Shown here piece by piece: positions 23,025 to 28,545 of a stretch of 29,258 nt of DNA (position 1 is its first letter; each line of letters begins with the position of its first letter). The stretch is from a virus, in IMG/VR virus record IMGVR_UViG_3300023174_000506, positions 1 to 29,258 of that record; one strand, given 5' to 3'. The notes beneath the pieces are model-generated. The model worked only from the letters and a program-made list of their open reading frames with translations. It had not been told where the DNA came from and searched no databases. The position numbers and the translations under genes are program-made.

Positions 23025-24834
23025 AGCTTCTCCCTATTCCTGACTCGCAACTTAACGGCAAGTCCTGCGCCCACTTGGGTCGCATCTTCATACACATCTC
23101 TACATACTCTTGCCCTGTCTCTGCCTCTTGCTCAGGTATTACGCAAGCAATCGCATCATGCACAGTCATCACTACTTTGTATTTCTTTGCCACTTGCAAC
23201 ATCTGCTCACCAATGATGATTCGGGCTAACGCTTGGCAGACGTTCTCAATAACTTTACCGCCGTATATCCTATTAGGTACAACCGCCTTACCCTTCTTGG
23301 TGTCGTAGACATACTCGTCTTTGCCCTGCTCGTTACGCATTTTGCGTAGGTTGGGGTACTTTACATACAATCCGTTTGGTAGGCGAATGCCTTTTCTGCC
23401 TTCTACTTCAAGGACTCCTGTTTTACCTAGTGGTGCACTTTGGTTGTTAATGATTGCATCTAGTGCTTTCCCTGCTTGATTCCATAACTGCGGGATCCAG
23501 TCGTAAGTCTGCCGATAGACCTTGATAATACGAGTGGCTTCCTCTTCTTCAATCTCCACATTAAACGTCTTGAGCTGTGTTTTGAATTTCGTGCTCCCCA
23601 TGCCGTAGCCACACCCCAATATAGTCGTTTTGCCAACGAACCTTTCGTCCTTGCTAATTTCTTCAGTTGCCTTGTTATATATAGACGACGCCATGATTCT
23701 GTATACATCTTCGCCCCTTTCAAACGCATTCACTAAATCATTCTGTTCAGCCAGCCACGCTAGAGTTCTTGCTTCTATTTGACTAGAGTCAGAGTCCACA
23801 ACGACGTGTCCAGGCGGAGCCATAATCGCATCTTTGAGGATTGAGCCTCGTGGTAGGTTTTGCAGGTTGACCTTGTCGTCACCGCCCCAACGACCTGTAT
23901 GAGCCGCATAGTAGCGTAGTGGTATGGGGAATAAGCCTCGCTGCGCTATCTCAATAAAGCGTTCAGTCCTTGTTTCTTCAATGGTTGACTTCACTCCTAA
24001 GCGCGCTGATGCTAACGCTTGCACCACTTCGTTTTCATGCTCAAGTAGTTCTTTGAACCCTTCGTCAGTCTTAGCAAATGCCCATGCTTCTTTACCTGTC
24101 GTAGCACTAATCTTGCGTGGGGGTTCTATACCCTGCGCTATGAGCAACTCAGCAAACTTGTCATTGCTCATCAATAATTCTTTTTCTTTCTCGATGCTAG
24201 CTAGCAGACTTTCTTTTCTCTGCCGTACTACACCCAAGTGGTCGTGTAGCAGATTGCCATCAAGCCATAGGCTAGGCTCGGAGAACATACGGATAGTCAG
24301 GTCGATAAGCCGTAACTCACTAGGAGGAAAGCCTGCACTTAGCTTCTCAAACAAACCCATCGTAAGCACCACGTCGTTTTTGCAATACTCGCCGTACTGT
24401 GCCAAGTCCTGTGCATTAAAGTCAATCCGACGTTTGCCCTGTGCCTGTAAGACTTCTGTGCCTTTTACCCCTAGTTCGTAGTGTTCAGCCAAGGCTTTTA
24501 AACTGACACTAACTTCAGTCCCATGTATGGCTCTCGCCATTGATAGCGTATCAGCAATGCCCTTGGGTCTTATATCAAACTGCCAATTAAGAATAGCCAT
24601 ATCAAACATAGCGTTATGGGCTATCACTAAATGCTTGTCGAGTTCAAAGCTATCCAAGAACTTCTTTGTATCTGCTTTAGTACCGCTAAACCACTGAGGA
24701 CCGGCACCTTGTTCGCACACCGCCACCCCAATCGTTTCAAACTCAGGGCTACGGACATACTCTTCCGTGGTAATTTTGCTAAGGGAGAAGGTTTGAGAGT
24801 AGTAGGTCTCAAAGTCCAAACAAAAAATTTTCAT
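23011..24834 (-). CDS. Family A DNA polymerase with 3'-5' proofreading exonuclease
   Basis: A 607-residue replicative polymerase. Exonuclease motifs: ExoI 'DFET' (D7, E9), ExoII 'HNAMFD' (N74, D78), ExoIII 'YCKND' (Y150, D154). Polymerase motif A is 'DSDSSQIEAR' (catalytic D349, E354). Motif B (O-helix) is R398-x3-K402 to Y410-G411, and motif C is 'TVHDA' (D560). No 5'-3' exonuclease domain is present, as is usual for phage enzymes. By alignment of the O-helix to E. coli Pol I, position 762 (Phe there, Tyr in T7) is Leu (L406). Motif C has Ala where the VHDE glutamate normally sits. It would copy the phage genome together with the primase-helicase. Coupled by ATGA to the 142-residue gene upstream. 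Confidence 0.96.
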   Translation of the reverse strand: MKIFCLDFETYYSQTFSLSKITTEEYVRSPEFETIGVAVCEQGAGPQWFSGTKADTKKFLDSFELDKHLVIAHNAMFDMAILNWQFDIRPKGIADTLSMARAIHGTEVSVSLKALAEHYELGVKGTEVLQAQGKRRIDFNAQDLAQYGEYCKNDVVLTMGLFEKLSAGFPPSELRLIDLTIRMFSEPSLWLDGNLLHDHLGVVRQRKESLLASIEKEKELLMSNDKFAELLIAQGIEPPRKISATTGKEAWAFAKTDEGFKELLEHENEVVQALASARLGVKSTIEETRTERFIEIAQRGLFPIPLRYYAAHTGRWGGDDKVNLQNLPRGSILKDAIMAPPGHVVVDSDSSQIEARTLAWLAEQNDLVNAFERGEDVYRIMASSIYNKATEEISKDERFVGKTTILGCGYGMGSTKFKTQLKTFNVEIEEEEATRIIKVYRQTYDWIPQLWNQAGKALDAIINNQSAPLGKTGVLEVEGRKGIRLPNGLYVKYPNLRKMRNEQGKDEYVYDTKKGKAVVPNRIYGGKVIENVCQALARIIIGEQMLQVAKKYKVVMTVHDAIACVIPEQEAETGQEYVEMCMKMRPKWAQDLPLSCESGIGRSYGEC

Positions 24835-25259
24835 CTGCCAAACGCTCTCGCAGTAGCGTTGGTCAGCCGAGCTTCAGCCTTCGTGCGTTCAATTTCCAAC
24901 TTTACCAATTCAATTTTTTGGCTATCGCTTATTGGTTGCGAAGAAGAGAATGATAGTTCTGTCTGCCCCCACCTGCCGTCTTCTGTGCCTCGTAGCAGGG
25001 TATCCATAACTCGTTTAGTAAACAGATCACCTTGCAGGCTCTGCATCTTCTCCCATAGGGCTTTGATTTCTTTGTCGTTTAGGAATGACAACTGATCTTT
25101 GTATTCCTTACCCCCATTGGTTCGCATCTCAATAGAAAGAAGAATGTCTCGCCACTTAGCAGGATACCCATCTCGCAGGGTGGGGATAAACTCATCGGGG
25201 TTACTGCTCATGCGTTCAAGTAGTATCTGAACACCTTTGTTCATTTCAACATCTGCCAT
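24831..25259 (-). CDS. Unknown phage protein adjacent to DNA polymerase
   Basis: A 142-residue, mostly helical charged protein. The opening 'NKGVQILLERMSSNPDEF' is typical of a small family seen beside phage polymerase genes; I know no biochemical role. The C-terminus (about 115-142) is a Lys/Glu helix ending in Ala/Arg. Strong Shine-Dalgarno AGGAGG 7 bases before ATG. It overlaps the VRR-NUC gene by 14 bases and the polymerase by ATGA, so the three are made together. A polymerase accessory role is inferred from linkage only. Confidence 0.7.
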   Translation of the reverse strand: MADVEMNKGVQILLERMSSNPDEFIPTLRDGYPAKWRDILLSIEMRTNGGKEYKDQLSFLNDKEIKALWEKMQSLQGDLFTKRVMDTLLRGTEDGRWGQTELSFSSSQPISDSQKIELVKLEIERTKAEARLTNATARAFGR

Positions 25260-25575
25260 CGTTGTCCTCCTCGTTGTTAGCCCCTGTTAATTTTTTAAGC
25301 AAATTTTCTAACAATGTTAGGTTGCTTTCATTTATTACGACGGCAATTCCACCCTGTTTACGAATGTCTGCCATTTCTTTTTCTTGTAGTGCAGTAGGTT
25401 TATTGTCACCTGCTTTGCACTCAATAGCTACAAACCTTTTTGCAATGCAACAGATAATATCAGGCACACCGCTACGACCATAGCCATGTGTAGCAGGGAA
25501 GAAGTAATAAGCGTCGTAAGCCTTAAGTAGCTTGACGCATTTATCTTTTACTTTCTTTTCGGGAGTGAGTGCCAT
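25246..25575 (-). CDS. VRR-NUC domain nuclease
   Basis: A 109-residue stand-alone VRR-NUC protein. Motifs: 'GRSGVPDIIC' (33-42, catalytic D39), 'FVAIECKAG' (E52, K54) and 'KPTALQ' (Q64), the D-ExK-Q core of this PD-(D/E)XK branch. Stand-alone phage VRR-NUC proteins are thought to act like Holliday-junction resolvases or flap nucleases, trimming replication intermediates before packaging. It is the first gene of the unit started by the promoter at 25582-25609. The predicted transcription start falls at or next to its ATG, so the message may be leaderless. Copy 1 of the 13-bp palindrome lies inside the 3' part of this gene. Confidence 0.9.
   Translation of the reverse strand: MALTPEKKVKDKCVKLLKAYDAYYFFPATHGYGRSGVPDIICCIAKRFVAIECKAGDNKPTALQEKEMADIRKQGGIAVVINESNLTLLENLLKKLTGANNEEDNDGRC
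25308..25320. promoter_or_regulatory. 13-bp palindrome CTAACAWTGTTAG, copy 1
   Basis: CTAACAATGTTAG, a perfect 6-1-6 palindrome, inside the VRR-NUC gene where it encodes Leu-Thr-Leu-Leu. Candidate binding site; see findings. Confidence 0.7.
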
Positions 25576-25577
25576 GC

Positions 25578-25595
25578 CACCATAATAACATGGTG
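25578..25595. promoter_or_regulatory. Inverted repeat covering a -10 box
   Basis: CACCAT (25578-25583) and ATGGTG (25590-25595) form a perfect 6-bp inverted repeat with a 6-base centre. It overlaps the TATTAT -10 box of the promoter at 25582-25609, a good position for a repressor operator. As RNA only the 5' part would be transcribed. Confidence 0.55.
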
Positions 25596-25609
25596 TTGGA
25601 CTTTGTCAA
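25582..25609 (-). promoter_or_regulatory. Sigma70-like promoter upstream of the VRR-NUC/polymerase unit
   Basis: On the - strand: consensus -35 TTGACA (25609-25604), a 16-base spacer, and -10 TATTAT (25587-25582). The expected start point is near 25575, i.e. at the VRR-NUC ATG. Sequence after the -35 resembles the palindrome of the 15.9-kb promoter (11 of 13 positions match TTGACAATGTCAA). Confidence 0.78.
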
Positions 25610-25613
25610 GGAG

Positions 25614-25647
25614 AAAATTGGGTGGAGATGTAGATTCTCTGCCACCC
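25614..25647 (-). terminator. Probable intrinsic terminator after the HTH-DUF3310 gene
   Basis: On the - strand GGGTGG pairs with CCACCC (25642-25647 with 25620-25625), continued by AGA/TCT with one bulged base and a 9-base loop. A weak AATTTT tract follows (25619-25614). It lies just before the promoter at 25582-25609. The rest of the 195-base gap (25648-25770) shows only a repeated AGCTAGCC and no convincing gene. Confidence 0.55.
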
Positions 25648-25761
25648 TCAGAGTTAACAAGGATTCAGCTAGCCATAAAAGTATTGGGGCAAGCTAGCCG
25701 AAGACAAAAACATTCGCATCTACAAGGCTACTAGGTTCTATCTGTAATCAAACTGCCCCTC

Positions 25762-25774
25762 CTAACATTGTTAG
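25762..25774. promoter_or_regulatory. 13-bp palindrome CTAACAWTGTTAG, copy 2
   Basis: CTAACATTGTTAG, spanning the stop codon of the HTH-DUF3310 gene. On the - strand it is followed directly by AGGAGG, but the only ORF there is 6 codons. Confidence 0.7.
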
Positions 25775-26205
25775 GTTTTGCTGATGTTAGCAATCGCCCT
25801 TTCTAAATACCACTTAGCCTTCTGCAAGTCTTCAAGTTTATTGCCTTTCAAATCGGCACGACTTACATACTTCACTACATTACCTAGGTTATACCCTAAG
25901 TTCTTAGCCTCGATGAAATCAATTGTTTCAATACCCCCTGCCTTGTAGTGCGGTGGGTGATTGACCATATCGGCTTTGTTATGAATACTTTTATTGGAGG
26001 TAGACACTGCTATTACTTGCATACCCTTAGTAGCTTTACGTGCGGCAGGCTTAGGCGATAGCATTTCTTTCTTGCGACGATATATCGCTTGATACACGCT
26101 AGCAATTGGAACTCCTGTTGCCTGCGATACTTCCTTAGCTTTAGCATTAGGATTTTTTTGAACGTAACGAACTACTCTACTGCTTTTGTTGAGTTTCTTT
26201 CTCAT
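25771..26205 (-). CDS. Winged-HTH plus DUF3310 fusion protein
   Basis: A 144-residue protein from the ATG at 26205, which has GGAG 6 bases upstream. An earlier ATG at 26229 has no Shine-Dalgarno and a longer overlap. Residues about 8-42 form a helix-turn-helix ('KAKEVSQATGVPIASVYQAI' is the core). Residues about 80-142 are a DUF3310 domain: 'VNHPPHYKAGGIETIDFI', 'NVVKYVSRAD' and 'DLQKAKWYLERAI'. In T7 the DUF3310-like gp1.7 is a nucleotide kinase; whether this one has that activity is unknown. The fusion to an HTH is notable. It is the last gene of the right-hand operon, followed by the terminator at 25614-25647. Confidence 0.85.
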   Translation of the reverse strand: MRKKLNKSSRVVRYVQKNPNAKAKEVSQATGVPIASVYQAIYRRKKEMLSPKPAARKATKGMQVIAVSTSNKSIHNKADMVNHPPHYKAGGIETIDFIEAKNLGYNLGNVVKYVSRADLKGNKLEDLQKAKWYLERAIANISKT

Positions 26206-26374
26206 TTGTTTCTCCGTTTTGTTGGACATAATTAGTTAATACTTCCCTAATCTTTGCACTCCTGTTAGGGTAAGCACTAAAAAAATCTGATACTTCTTGG
26301 CTGATGCGAATAGGTAGGTAAACCATTGCAGGCTTTACCCCCTTACCCCTGCCCTTCTTTATTAGTTCAATCAT
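26177..26374 (-). CDS. Small ribbon-helix-helix-like protein
   Basis: A 65-residue basic protein from the ATG at 26374, whose upstream GAGG is about 10 bases away; an in-frame GTG at 26392 would add 6 residues. The centre reads as a short strand 'AMVYLPIRIS' followed by helix 'QEVSDFFSAY', a turn, and helix 'SAKIREVLTNYV', the strand-helix-helix order of MetJ/Arc regulators. Such proteins bind palindromic operators as dimers, so this is the best local candidate for the CTAACAWTGTTAG repeats. The RHH assignment rests on pattern only. It overlaps both neighbours. Confidence 0.62.
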   Translation of the reverse strand: MIELIKKGRGKGVKPAMVYLPIRISQEVSDFFSAYPNRSAKIREVLTNYVQQNGETNEKETQQKQ

Positions 26375-26582
26375 TTGGTTTATTAGCCTCACGATTTAGT
26401 TTGAACAAATAATCTTCCCGATACTCCGTCGGTGGGACAAACCCGTGCTTTCTCCATGTTCTCATTACGTCAGCACCAGCAGTCCACTTAAACTTTGAGT
26501 CCCTATCCAAAGCCATAGAGGGTATCCTTTCTTGTTTAGGTAAATCATCTACTATAAATACATGCCGTTTCTTTTTAAACAT
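26367..26582 (-). CDS. Small phage protein of unknown function
   Basis: A 71-residue protein. Basic start, then 'FVIDDLP'-like strand and 'SKFKWTAGADVMRTWRKHGFVPPTE' (about 29-53), a Trp/Lys-rich pattern I associate with small early phage proteins of unknown role. Excellent Shine-Dalgarno (AAGGAGG) before the ATG. Copy 3 of the 13-bp palindrome lies 14 bases upstream of the start, directly before the Shine-Dalgarno, so translation or transcription here could be controlled through it. Confidence 0.68.
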   Translation of the reverse strand: MFKKKRHVFIVDDLPKQERIPSMALDRDSKFKWTAGADVMRTWRKHGFVPPTEYREDYLFKLNREANKPND

Positions 26583-26591
26583 ACTTCCTCC

Positions 26592-27428
26592 TTAACTAAC
26601 ATTGTTAGGTAATACCAAGAAAGTGGATTCGTTAACACGAAAACCTACACCACTAATCACTTGGTTATCTTCAACTAATTTAAGTAGCCCTACTGCCCTA
26701 CGAATAAAGTCGGGCAACTCATCACTCTGTTTTACTTCCAAAGGGTCTTTGCCCTTTTGCACAGAATAGTTTACTCCATCTATGAACACAATAAAAGCGT
26801 TGTCAGTTTGCAACATTTTATTTAGATGTTGCGTTGCATTAAACTCTTCTACTTGTGCAGGTAATTGCTCGAGCTGTTTTGCAATACTGCTTTTGTTTAC
26901 TACGCTATCCATAAACAATTGATAATTGCCAACGACAAATGCTCTTGCCTCCGACTCCATTGAACCCCATGTGCCTCGCAGTCGCCACGCTTTCTCGTTA
27001 TCTATTTGCGATAGTGCGTTCTCAACCTTACGTCTAGCCTCGGTAATTTTCTCAACCATATTCTTTTTACCAAAGAACTTATCCACATGTTTGATTGCTT
27101 TGTTAAGGTGAATCGTTTTCATACCACTACCACGTTCACGCATACCCTCAATGCGGTGATTGTCAATGCGAAACCGATAGCCATTACTGCAATAGTCTTT
27201 GTCGATTGTGCCTAGCACTTCTCGCTTATCTTTAACGTCAAAGCGGTGAGCAAGATACGTTTTATCTACTGCCATAGCGGTAGAACTAGTCTCGACAAAC
27301 GTCCATTGCGGATACTTCAAAGCCAACTGTTCAACTAAGTCTTTGAGGAATGGGTCAATCGTGGACTGCCTCTTGATCCCATCACCAAAGCGGTCATGCT
27401 CTTTCAACTCGATGTTTGCATACGTCAT
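26592..27428 (-). CDS. Unknown protein of the MoxR/VWA-type phage module
   Basis: A 278-residue protein that I do not recognise as a named family. The N-terminal half is alpha/beta ('DPFLKDLVEQLALKYPQWTF', about 26-45). The middle (about 115-200) is helical with Lys/Glu-rich segments. The C-terminal part (about 220-275) is beta-rich with 'NAFIVFIDGVNYSV' and ends PNNVS. Good Shine-Dalgarno GGAG 8 bases before ATG. It follows the 285-residue DUF3150-like gene by 11 bases and belongs to the same transcript as the VWA gene, which suggests a shared complex. Its stop codon is next to copy 3 of the palindrome. Confidence 0.7.
   Translation of the reverse strand: MTYANIELKEHDRFGDGIKRQSTIDPFLKDLVEQLALKYPQWTFVETSSTAMAVDKTYLAHRFDVKDKREVLGTIDKDYCSNGYRFRIDNHRIEGMRERGSGMKTIHLNKAIKHVDKFFGKKNMVEKITEARRKVENALSQIDNEKAWRLRGTWGSMESEARAFVVGNYQLFMDSVVNKSSIAKQLEQLPAQVEEFNATQHLNKMLQTDNAFIVFIDGVNYSVQKGKDPLEVKQSDELPDFIRRAVGLLKLVEDNQVISGVGFRVNESTFLVLPNNVS
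26596..26608. promoter_or_regulatory. 13-bp palindrome CTAACAWTGTTAG, copy 3
   Basis: CTAACATTGTTAG at the 3' end of the 278-residue gene, directly upstream of the Shine-Dalgarno of the 71-residue gene. This is the copy best placed for local control. Confidence 0.7.
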
Positions 27429-27439
27429 TAGTTATCTCC

Positions 27440-28297
27440 TTACCAATCAAACTTCTTAAGAATGTCATCAACCTTAGCTTTTACGCTACTACGCACATCA
27501 GGGCTTTCCTTGATTGCCTCGATGTCTACCCCTAACATTGTTAGTTCAAGCGAACGGCGGGCATTCTCAAGCATTGGATCTTTCGTTACGTTCAAGTGCG
27601 TAAGCAAGCCACACAACTCCTGAGCATTGGTAATCAGGGTATCGTGATACCTCTTCTTGGTCTCGTCATCGCCCTCTATATCAGTTAGCTTTTCTGAGAT
27701 ATGGATAAGGGTCTTGTGCAATTTCTCCCATGGTTCACGCATAGCATCTTTGAGCCTGTCGTTAAACGCTGACTCATACTGCTGACCTAGTTCGTCCATG
27801 TCTGCCTTGGGTATGTCAAGACGAAAGTCCCCACCCTCGGGCAATGGAGAGAACACTAAGCGGAATCCAAATTTGTTCCGCAACTCCTCGATACTTGGAT
27901 AGTCATAAGGGTTGAACAGATCACCCATGTGATGTTTCGCCAAGTCGATCAGGTCTGCATAGTTCGCATAGAAGTCCTCGATCATGGTGTTCATGTTCTG
28001 CTGATACACATTCATGTTTGCCTTGTAGTCCATGAACAGGCTAGTAGGCAGTAGCCTCGCACCTTTGTCTGACCACGATAGCGTAGTCTGATTGTGGTAG
28101 AGCCTAGCCTTAGCAGCGTAGTCAGAGATCTTTTTACGCTTGTCCGTTCCTGCCATTAAGTTCTTACGCACTTGTGCTGAGTCCTTGCTCGCCGAGTTAT
28201 TGTTAAGCACCGCCTCGGTTGCACCCTTGTCCAACTTGTTGGCAGTCCAAACACTAATGTTTAGTTCTACCAATACTGCACTAGATGATATGCTCAT
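27440..28297 (-). CDS. DUF3150-like phage protein
   Basis: A 285-residue, mainly helical protein. The opening 'SSSAVLVELNISVWTANKLDK' region (about 5-24) and the 'KARLYHNQTTLSWSDKGARL' region (about 63-82) resemble DUF3150 proteins, which in phages occur beside MoxR AAA+ and VWA genes. The assignment is from memory of the pattern. The rest is Leu/Glu/Lys-rich helices with an acidic 'DIEGDDET' loop (about 209). No catalytic motif is visible. It starts 1 base after the previous stop, with GGAG upstream. Copy 4 of the palindrome lies in its coding sequence, encoding Leu-Thr-Met-Leu. Confidence 0.72.
   Translation of the reverse strand: MSISSSAVLVELNISVWTANKLDKGATEAVLNNNSASKDSAQVRKNLMAGTDKRKKISDYAAKARLYHNQTTLSWSDKGARLLPTSLFMDYKANMNVYQQNMNTMIEDFYANYADLIDLAKHHMGDLFNPYDYPSIEELRNKFGFRLVFSPLPEGGDFRLDIPKADMDELGQQYESAFNDRLKDAMREPWEKLHKTLIHISEKLTDIEGDDETKKRYHDTLITNAQELCGLLTHLNVTKDPMLENARRSLELTMLGVDIEAIKESPDVRSSVKAKVDDILKKFDW
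27532..27544. promoter_or_regulatory. 13-bp palindrome CTAACAWTGTTAG, copy 4
   Basis: CTAACATTGTTAG inside the 285-residue gene near its 3' end, 936 bases from copy 3. Confidence 0.7.
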
Positions 28298-28298
28298 A

Positions 28299-28541
28299 TC
28301 AATTCTCCTCGGGTTTACCTGCTAACTTCGCTAATGAATACATATTGCTACTTAATACTTTCATACTGCACAACTCTCTTTGTTGCGGAAATATATGGTA
28401 GGTATTGCCACCTTTTTCGGTTGATCTATACACCTCCTTGTATACCTCTGCATCTTTGAGTAGGTCTAACAATGTTAGGGCTTTGTCAGCGTCCATTACG
28501 AACGCTTTGTCATATCCAAATTCAAGAATTACTTTTGCCAT
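28299..28541 (-). CDS. 80-residue unknown protein following the VWA gene
   Basis: An 80-residue protein from the ATG at 28541, 4 bases after the VWA gene stop, with AAGGA about 8 bases upstream. A longer in-frame ORF reaches 28649, but it would overlap the VWA gene by over 100 bases and is rejected. The sequence is alpha/beta ('AKVILEFGYDKAFVMDADKA' at the start), then a basic helix and a Lys-rich tail. No family recognised. Copy 5 of the palindrome lies inside it, encoding Leu-Thr-Leu-Leu. Confidence 0.72.
   Translation of the reverse strand: MAKVILEFGYDKAFVMDADKALTLLDLLKDAEVYKEVYRSTEKGGNTYHIFPQQRELCSMKVLSSNMYSLAKLAGKPEEN
28466..28478. promoter_or_regulatory. 13-bp palindrome CTAACAWTGTTAG, copy 5
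   Basis: CTAACAATGTTAG inside the 80-residue gene, 934 bases from copy 4. Confidence 0.7.
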
Positions 28542-28545
28542 AGGA

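Noticed and set aside
23924-24481. 185-residue ORF antisense to PolA, and the 154-residue one at 24631-25095
   Set aside because: They lie opposite a polymerase with all catalytic motifs; Ser/Arg/Cys-rich composition is typical of antisense shadows.
25648-25770. Short ORFs (6 and 16 codons) after palindrome copy 2
   Set aside because: Very short, and the 16-codon one lacks a ribosome-binding site; the AGGAGG before the 6-codon ORF may be incidental.
26206-26229. Earlier ATG for the HTH-DUF3310 gene
   Set aside because: No Shine-Dalgarno, while the ATG at 26205 has GGAG at good spacing.
25308-28478. CRISPR array reading of the repeated 13-mer
   Set aside because: Copies are 454-936 bases apart, only 13 bp long, and lie within genes; there is no repeat-spacer structure.
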